From Bryobacterales bacterium (GTDB taxonomy: Bacteria; Acidobacteriota; Terriglobia; Bryobacterales; Bryobacteraceae), in assembly GCA_003164035.1 (NCBI GenBank), contig PLRS01000052.1:71392-135391 (forward strand): a stretch of DNA of 64,000 nt, given 5' to 3'. The notes below the pieces were generated by a model. It saw only the letters and a list, made by a program, of their open reading frames with translations. It was not told where the DNA came from and did no database searches. The stretch's first letter is position 1; each line of letters starts with the position of its first letter. The position numbers and the translations under genes are program-made. This document shows positions 58,612 through 64,000 of the stretch, one piece after another.

Positions 58612-61600
58612 CTATTGACGTTCCGCCCTTTCCAAAGTGTCGAAGAGCGGTTGCGCGGGCTTCAACTCGGGGTTCGTTTCGGCTACGGAAACGGCCAGCA
58701 CGCGGATCTTGTCGTTATCCGGCAGGGTCAGGGTCTTGGCCCCGGCGGGCAGATCGATGGCGTAGGCGAACAGGTACGAATAGCCGTAGGGAACGTTGGC
58801 TCCCTGGGCGTCATGATGGTGGGATGCGTACCAGGCGATGGCGGCGGGCTTGATGTAGCCGGGCGTCAGGCCGACCATTTCGCGGTACGGATCCTGCTCC
58901 GTTTGGCCATTGCGGTCCACCCTCGTGCCGCTCTTCCAGACGCGATTGTCCCACTGGCCGACGAAGCCGCCCCAGTTTTCCACCGTCACTTCCCGGCTGC
59001 GGTCGCCGGCGCGGAAGGCGGCTTTCTGGTCGCCATCGGCCGAGGCGGCCAGCACGTACACGCGATTGAATGAGCCGGCCGGCAGAGCCAAAGTCTGTCC
59101 CTTGGCGGCCACGGCATTCGGCGTTCCCGCTTTGGCCGGCGCCAGCGTGAACGCGACGCCGTCGAGAGTCAAAGCCGTGGGAAGCATTTCGGCGGGATAC
59201 GAATTGCCATGGCCGTCAAAGCCGTCAGCCGATTTGGCACCGTCTTCGGAAGCAGTGGCAAGATCGTAGGTGAGCTCGACCGGCCGCGACCGGACGGCTG
59301 GAATCCTGGACGCTTTAGGGCCGAGTTTCAGAGCGAAAGTCCGCGGCTCGAAAGCGCTAAACGAAGTGACCAGAACACCACTCGAAACAGTGGCCTCACC
59401 GACGGGCTGCTCCTGCCCATTGATTTCGCGCGCGGCCACGATCGGAGCGGCCATCGACACGCGCACGTTATCGGCGGGACGGCCGTCGAGCTCCACCATC
59501 CGGACGACGACTTCGTCGCTCGATTCGGCCTTCTTCACCGCCAGCACGCGGATGCGCGGGTTGGAGACTTTGAGCAGCGAGAACTGCTTGCCGAGGGCGC
59601 CGGGATGTTTCGCGGATTCAAAGGCGATCGGCGGCTCGTTCAGGCGCCATGCCTGCCAGTCGGTCCCGGAGTGAATGCGGTCGCCGGGGTGTCCGGCAAT
59701 TCCGTAGACGAATTCGTGATGGCCGAGATCCTGGGTGGCCTGGTCGGGATAGCCGCCGCGAACGCCCGGGGTACGCAGCAGGGTCAGGCGAATCACGTTG
59801 TCGCGCGGTTTGTCGGAGCCGTTCTTGCAATCGGTCAGGATGGTGGTGCCGAAGGAACCCGACGCGTCGGTGAGGTCGATCCACTGGTGCGAAGGCACTT
59901 CGAACTTCTTCGGTTCGGCGGTGGGCCGTTCGATGGTGCCGATGTCCCAGTTGTAAGTGGCCACGTGGTTATAGGCGGTCAGGGGGAACACGGCTTTCAG
60001 GTTAACCTCGCGGGTGTTCCAATCGATCGCGTTGCCGATCTCGACGCGATTGCCGGGGTCGCCGGCCGCCAGGCTGACGGTCTGGACGAACTTGGATCCC
60101 TCGGTCTCGCGGGCAATCTCGACCGAAACCCGCACCGGGCCGTTCTCGGTAACTTTAATGGTGGCCGGGCCGCTAACGAAAGTGCGCGGCGGCGCCTGCT
60201 CCTGGTCCCAGTCCATATTCCAGGCGGGCCACTGCACAGGATTATCGTAGGAAATCGCCAGTCGCGCCGGCGCGGCGAGCAGTTCCTTTTGAATGGACTT
60301 ATCGAAAATACTGCCGATGTCGCCGGTGGGATCGATGCGGACCCGGTAGCGGGCGTTTTCGAGAGTGGATTCGGAGACATGAAGGGCGGAGCTCGAAGCC
60401 TCGCTGGCGGCTGGCTCGACGTCGTACACCGCATAGCCCACCGAGGGCACTTTGGCGAGGAACAATACGCGGCCGTTAGAGAGCTGCGCCGGCACGGCGA
60501 GACCCTCCGGCCCGACCACCCGAACCGCCTTGGTCCCGGCGGGCAAGTCGACTTTGGCTTCCACCAGGTCTTCGCGAGCCACGTTGAGCGGGTTGTACAC
60601 AACCAGCGCTATGCCCTTGGTTTGAGTGTCGAGGCCGGCGGCCACCGCTTCACTGGCATTCGCCATCACGCCGGCGAACTGGTTCATGGCGATGACGTCG
60701 TCGTTCCAGGCGAACTCGTAGGATTTGGGCGTAGCCGTGCCAGCGGCGATATCGTGAAAATGGCCGCCCATGGCGAGGGTCCAGGCATCGTTCAAACGCT
60801 CCCTGGGGTAAGGCCGGGCGCCCAGCCATTCGGCCGCGATGGAGGCTTTCTCGGCGCCATCGGCGAGCAGTTCCTCCTTCCGGATCCAGCGCTTCTGATA
60901 AGCCTGGGACGTGAGCGACCCGGCCGAGTGGTTGGTCAGCTCCATCTCCCCGGTGAAGCGCGGCAAACTGGCCGCTTCGGCGGGCGTGATGTCGAGAAAC
61001 ATCTGGTCGGCTTTGGAGGAAAGCACATGGACGGGACCGTTGCCGACCCTCACGTTCGGATCCGAACCGATTTGCGCCGTGCCCTTGGTAACGATGGCTT
61101 CCAGCAGCTTGACGGATTTCTCGCGCGGGGAGCCACCGATATCGCCGGTGCCATAGTAGTGGTAATCGGTTTGGACGCCGGTGAATTTGCCGTTGTTCTC
61201 GACGCGCGCGGCCCAGTCGCCCTGGTAGCGGCGCAGCGCCTGGTCGTCGGTGAGCTTGCCGGCCGGCGCGGGAAGCGGCGTGGTAAGGTCGGTGGTAATG
61301 TCGGCGCTATAGTCGCCAGGGTTGATGCCGGCGAGCACCGTCTTTCCATCCGGGCCCACCCACACGCCCACATCGAAGGGAGTGCCGACCGGAGTCTTTT
61401 CCATGGACTCCACGCCGCCGCCATCGGCCGAGGAACCCCACACCAGCTTCTGCGTGGAGAACCCTTTCACCCCGGCATGGGCCAGAATGCTGGGCAGGGA
61501 GGCCGGGAAGCCGAAACAATCCGGCAGCATGTACTCGGCGCTGGCCGTGCCCAACTCCTTGCGAAACCAATTATTGCCGTAAAGGACCTGGCGAACGATG

Positions 61601-61992
61601 CCCTCGGCGCTGGGCGCGTTGACGTCGCCTTCCTCCACCGACGAGCCGGCCGGGAACCAGCGGCCGGAATTCACGTACTGCTTCACTTTGGCGAAGTCGG
61701 CTGGGAAATACTCCTTCATGAAACGATAGCGGTTCGAACCGGAGAAATTGAAAATGTAGTGCGGGTACTTTTCGAATAGCGCGAAGTTGTCGCGCATGGT
61801 GTGCACAATGTATTCGTCGATGACCTGCGGATACTCCCAACGCCACTCCGTATCGAGGTGAGCGTAGCCGACCACATACAAGGTGGGTTGGCGGGTGAGA
61901 TCCGGCGCGGGATCGGCGGCAACGGCCTGGACGGGCCGGAAAACGAGAGCCGCAACCGATAAGAGGAGCCAGAAAAGCGTCTGTTTTGCCAT
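58612..61992 (-). CDS. Secreted glycoside hydrolase family 38 alpha-mannosidase-like
   Basis: A 1,126-residue GH38 enzyme with a signal peptide (LFWLLLSVAALVFRPVQAVA). The catalytic domain holds VVGYAHLDTEWRWEYPQ (zinc His-x-Asp), the nucleophile region YMLPDCFGFPASLPSIL (Asp), GFSTQKLVWGS and MGGHFHDIAAGTATPKSYE. A middle three-helix domain and a long beta C-terminal part follow (SIFDKSIQKELL; VYGIAGHPGDRIHSG). It cleaves alpha-mannosides outside the cytoplasm. ATG 61992 follows AGGAATT. It is flanked by two copies of the 120-bp palindromic element. Confidence 0.9.
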   Translation of the reverse strand: MAKQTLFWLLLSVAALVFRPVQAVAADPAPDLTRQPTLYVVGYAHLDTEWRWEYPQVIDEYIVHTMRDNFALFEKYPHYIFNFSGSNRYRFMKEYFPADFAKVKQYVNSGRWFPAGSSVEEGDVNAPSAEGIVRQVLYGNNWFRKELGTASAEYMLPDCFGFPASLPSILAHAGVKGFSTQKLVWGSSADGGGVESMEKTPVGTPFDVGVWVGPDGKTVLAGINPGDYSADITTDLTTPLPAPAGKLTDDQALRRYQGDWAARVENNGKFTGVQTDYHYYGTGDIGGSPREKSVKLLEAIVTKGTAQIGSDPNVRVGNGPVHVLSSKADQMFLDITPAEAASLPRFTGEMELTNHSAGSLTSQAYQKRWIRKEELLADGAEKASIAAEWLGARPYPRERLNDAWTLAMGGHFHDIAAGTATPKSYEFAWNDDVIAMNQFAGVMANASEAVAAGLDTQTKGIALVVYNPLNVAREDLVEAKVDLPAGTKAVRVVGPEGLAVPAQLSNGRVLFLAKVPSVGYAVYDVEPAASEASSSALHVSESTLENARYRVRIDPTGDIGSIFDKSIQKELLAAPARLAISYDNPVQWPAWNMDWDQEQAPPRTFVSGPATIKVTENGPVRVSVEIARETEGSKFVQTVSLAAGDPGNRVEIGNAIDWNTREVNLKAVFPLTAYNHVATYNWDIGTIERPTAEPKKFEVPSHQWIDLTDASGSFGTTILTDCKNGSDKPRDNVIRLTLLRTPGVRGGYPDQATQDLGHHEFVYGIAGHPGDRIHSGTDWQAWRLNEPPIAFESAKHPGALGKQFSLLKVSNPRIRVLAVKKAESSDEVVVRMVELDGRPADNVRVSMAAPIVAAREINGQEQPVGEATVSSGVLVTSFSAFEPRTFALKLGPKASRIPAVRSRPVELTYDLATASEDGAKSADGFDGHGNSYPAEMLPTALTLDGVAFTLAPAKAGTPNAVAAKGQTLALPAGSFNRVYVLAASADGDQKAAFRAGDRSREVTVENWGGFVGQWDNRVWKSGTRVDRNGQTEQDPYREMVGLTPGYIKPAAIAWYASHHHDAQGANVPYGYSYLFAYAIDLPAGAKTLTLPDNDKIRVLAVSVAETNPELKPAQPLFDTLERAERQ

Positions 61993-62181
61993 AAGTGAAT
62001 TCCTGCACCCTCTATAGTAAGGCCGATCGGCGGTCCTGCGACAAGCCCCCTCTGTGGGGCCGGCAGTGTCCTCCGCTTTGCGCAGCCGCCGACCCCTCTC
62101 GTAGACTGTCGCGTTGGCGCAATAGGTACTAATTTGGCGGATGCCACATAGTTTTCACTTTGGCGACGTTCGGCACAAATC

Positions 62182-62302
62182 GTGGGGCAGCCAATTCTGG
62201 CTGCAGCCGGCTTTTAGCCGGCTCTCGCCCTGGATGGAAGACTCGCCACGCCTCGAAAGAGCCGCCTAGAAAGGCGGCTGCGGGCAAAATTGCCCACCCC
62301 AC
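62182..62302. repeat. 120-bp palindromic element copy 2
   Basis: Nearly the same sequence as 58325-58444 and in the same orientation: GTGGGGCAGCCAATTCTGGC at the left, GCCGGCTTTTAGCCGGC, AGCCGCCTAGAAAGGCGGCT and GGGCAAAATTGCCC, ending CACCCCAC. The middle (62224-62255) is the most diverged part. Both copies are followed by ATGCAG a few bases later. Confidence 0.85.
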
Positions 62303-62332
62303 TTATGCAGGTTCGTGCCGGCCGGGGGAAAA

Positions 62333-62473
62333 CTATGTGGCATTGACCCAATTTGGCCCGAGCTGCCGGCGCCGGCGCGCTCTCGCGGCCATCCCGACGA
62401 TCTCCGCGTAAAGCCAGACCAACGTCAGGGCAAGGCCGAAGGCGGCGTACCACTCCATGTATTTCGGAGCGCA
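62333..62473 (-). pseudogene. C-terminal remnant of a Bax inhibitor-1-like membrane protein
   Basis: The minus-strand frame reads APKYMEWYAAFGLALTLVWLY followed by AEIVGMAARARRRRQLG and ends at a TAG (62333-62335). This looks like the last helix and basic tail of Bax inhibitor-1/YccA-family proteins, whose C-termini in related bacteria have EWY..F....TLVWLY.EI. Only about 45 codons remain; upstream sequence gives no further helices and soon runs into the repeat array. The identification is from memory of the family and is tentative. Confidence 0.45.
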
Positions 62474-62563
62474 CGCGGCAGCGGAACAGGCCGAAGCGGA
62501 AGAGAAACTCAAACGGGCAACCTATGCGGGGAAACGCGGGACGGAGGGAAACGCGGGAAAAAA

Positions 62564-63042
62564 CCGGTGACAAGAAACCGAAAAACCGGTGACGGAAAAA
62601 CCAAAAAAACCGGTGACAAAAAACCGACAGAAAAAGCCGGTGACAGAAAAAGCCGGTGACAGGCTATGTGTTCACTAGTAATTCCGGACGAAAAAACCGG
62701 TGACAGGCTACGTGTTCACTTCTAGGACGAAAAAACCGGTGACAGGCTACGTGTTCACTTCTAAAAAACCAAAAAAACCGGTGACAAGGCTACGAAAAAA
62801 CCGGTGACAAATACGAAAAAACCTGTTCACTAAAAACCGGTGACAAAAAACCGGTGACAGGCTACGTGTTCACTAGTTTTCTGAAAAAACCGAAAACCGG
62901 TGACAAACCGAAAACCGGTGACAGGCTACGTGTTCACTAGTTTTCTGAGCGCGAAAAACCCCGAAAAACCCGAAAAACCCGAAAAACCCGAAAAACAGAA
63001 AAACCGGTGACAGGCTACGTGTTCACTAGTTTTCTGAGCGCG
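62564..63042. repeat. Array of 14 CCGGTGAC boxes
   Basis: Fourteen copies of CCGGTGACA or close variants start at 62564, 62586, 62610, 62637, 62653, 62697, 62736, 62778, 62801, 62837, 62851, 62897, 62915 and 63004. Six are followed directly by GGCTACGTGTTCACT (once with T for C). Boxes are separated by A-rich spacers such as GAAAAAACC; a GAAAAACCC unit is tandem about four times near 62953-62995. CTAGTTTTCTGAGCGCGA follows the last two full units. Spacing is irregular and there is no open frame. Confidence 0.85.
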
Positions 63043-63640
63043 AGTGGGACGGGGACAGTGGGGACAGCCTGACGCGAGCCCTTCGTAATTCGCGGGTCCC
63101 GTATTATCACGCAGATACAGAGCCATTCTCAAGCGCAAGGGATGAGCGCTCTTTTGTTTTCAGCGAATCCGGGTGGTCTGCGGACCCCGAAATTCGCCAA
63201 GGGGACAGGGCGCCCTGTCCCTATCCCGCGCTTCAATACGCTTCGCGCGCGCCGCGGGGAAATGCGGGGCCGCCAATCCCGGTCACGGAGCGTAACCCAT
63301 TGATAACAAAGTCTGCTGGAGGCCAGCCGCTTGACCGCCCATGGTAACCTGTGTGCGGGGGGGAGAGAGGCTCTTGAAATTAGAGAATTACGGTGTCTTG
63401 GGCGGCTTTTACCGAACGAACTCGTTATTGCCCCGTAAATCACAGGGAGTCCGGGGACAGACGTAGGGAGACCCTCACACAGCCCGGAAAATCGGGGAAG
63501 CTTTCGCTGAAATCCGACTTCCGGTCTTTATAGAAGATATGTAATGTACCCCATGGTTGCGGCTGCCTTGTTCGTCGGGCGTTCGGACTGCCTTCGCAGC
63601 CGCCCTCTTCGGGCTGCCGGCGTAATGCCGCCCTTCGGAT
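63043..63640. other. Non-coding stretch without recognised feature
   Basis: No gene with recognisable protein sequence is found. Frames of 60-170 codons exist on both strands, but their products are arginine/cysteine-rich and resemble nothing known. Local pieces such as GACAGGGCGCCCTGTC (63205-63220) are small palindromes. Confidence 0.45.
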
Positions 63641-63650
63641 GTGCGTCCCA

Positions 63651-64000
63651 TGCACAAGAATGCACAACCATGCACAACGGAAGAAGCCCCCGATAAACGC
63701 CGGTGAAGAAAGTAAAGGGCTTATTTGTTTTCTCGCGCCCCGGGCGACGCGCAAGAATGCACAACGATGCACGACTGGCTCTGGCAAGAACAGCTCCCTG
63801 CGGGGCGCGCATCGTCGCGCGTATTGCCAGCCGTCACAAAGCCTGGAAAAGTGCGTCAATCCATGCACAAGAATGCACAAAAGCTGGCCGACGATCCCCG
63901 GCGGTTGATCGCGGTTCGGTCGGCCGGCATGCACAAGAATGCACAAGGGTGCACAACGGAAGAACCCCCCGTTCAGAACCAGCGAAGAAATTAAAGGACT
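63651..64000. repeat. 10-bp-phased TGCACAA boxes
   Basis: TGCACAA or close variants begin at 63651, 63661, 63671; 63748 (CGCAAGAA variant), 63758, 63768; 63864, 63874; and 63930, 63940, 63950. Within each cluster the step is exactly 10 bases. Two clusters (63651 and 63930) share a downstream sequence, ACGGAAGAA...C(C)CCC...GAAGAAA.T.AAAGG, so the whole unit of about 70 bases is duplicated. The array may continue beyond the window. Confidence 0.8.

Noticed and set aside
59209-61779. 856-codon plus-strand frame opposite the GH38 gene
   Set aside because: Arg/Gly-rich product without motifs; GH38 catalytic motifs lie on the minus strand.
62564-63042. CRISPR array
   Set aside because: Boxes are only 9-24 bases, spacing varies from 14 to about 90 bases, spacers are low-complexity A-rich and similar to one another, and no cas gene is present.
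63440-63946. 168-codon minus-strand frame with repeated LCILVHG
   Set aside because: The peptide repeats are the translation of the TGCACAAGAATGCAC boxes in one frame; the 10-bp phase breaks frame between units and there is no ribosome site.

Overview
The window looks like a chromosomal segment of an acidobacterium of the Solibacter/Bryobacter type. Grounds: two proteins end in or contain the TIGR03437-type domain typical of that group; DUF1592 and DUF1552 proteins sit side by side behind a giant carboxypeptidase-regulatory-like TonB-dependent receptor; there are Tat-exported sugar oxidoreductases, secreted GH31, GH38 and GH35-like enzymes, and high GC throughout. This taxonomic call is inference from gene families; no rRNA is present.

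Layout. 1-11.4 kb: exported thioredoxin-fold protein, PfkB kinase, zinc-ribbon coiled-coil protein, small outer-membrane protein, an ECF sigma / anti-sigma / exported protein operon, a putative-Ig surface protein, a PEP-CTERM protein, and small housekeeping genes (Smr domain, DUF465, RimI-like). 11.4-14.8 kb: a TIGR03437 protein beside a broken IS630 transposase and a HicB/HicA cluster. 15.2-21.4 kb: Tat-exported isomerase/oxidoreductase pair, an unusual ABC-2-permease/amidohydrolase fusion, small proteins. 21.8-24.6 kb: DksA-like protein, hfq, hflX and tRNA-Met. 24.8-29.0 kb: GH31 enzyme, then decay (GH35-like pseudogene, VapB/VapC remnant, HNH pseudogene). 29.2-34.3 kb: deoB-tpiA, YbhB, Fe-S aldo/keto reductase, dipeptidase. 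34.8-42.5 kb: two large secreted repeat proteins, a lipoprotein cyclophilin and an orphan HicB. 42.5-57.1 kb: seven genes on the minus strand (TonB receptor, DUF1592, DUF1552, ankyrin, creatininase, MFS, M14 peptidase), compatible with one uptake/catabolic operon. 57.5-62 kb: GAF-ANTAR regulator and GH38 mannosidase. 62.3-64 kb: no intact gene, but two unusual short-repeat arrays.

Genes in this window point to a soil heterotroph that degrades glycans and peptides outside the cytoplasm and imports large ligands through a TonB receptor. Dispersed palindromic elements of several families fill the intergenic spaces. The most notable observations are (i) hfq and hflX in the same frame, separated only by a TAG, with no canonical start codon for the conserved N-terminus of HflX; (ii) the 62.56-63.04 kb array of 14 CCGGTGAC boxes; (iii) 10-bp-phased TGCACAA boxes at the right edge; (iv) a family of hairpins sharing GTGGG(A/G)CA ... 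TG(C/T)CCCAC ends; and (v) the permease-amidohydrolase fusion.
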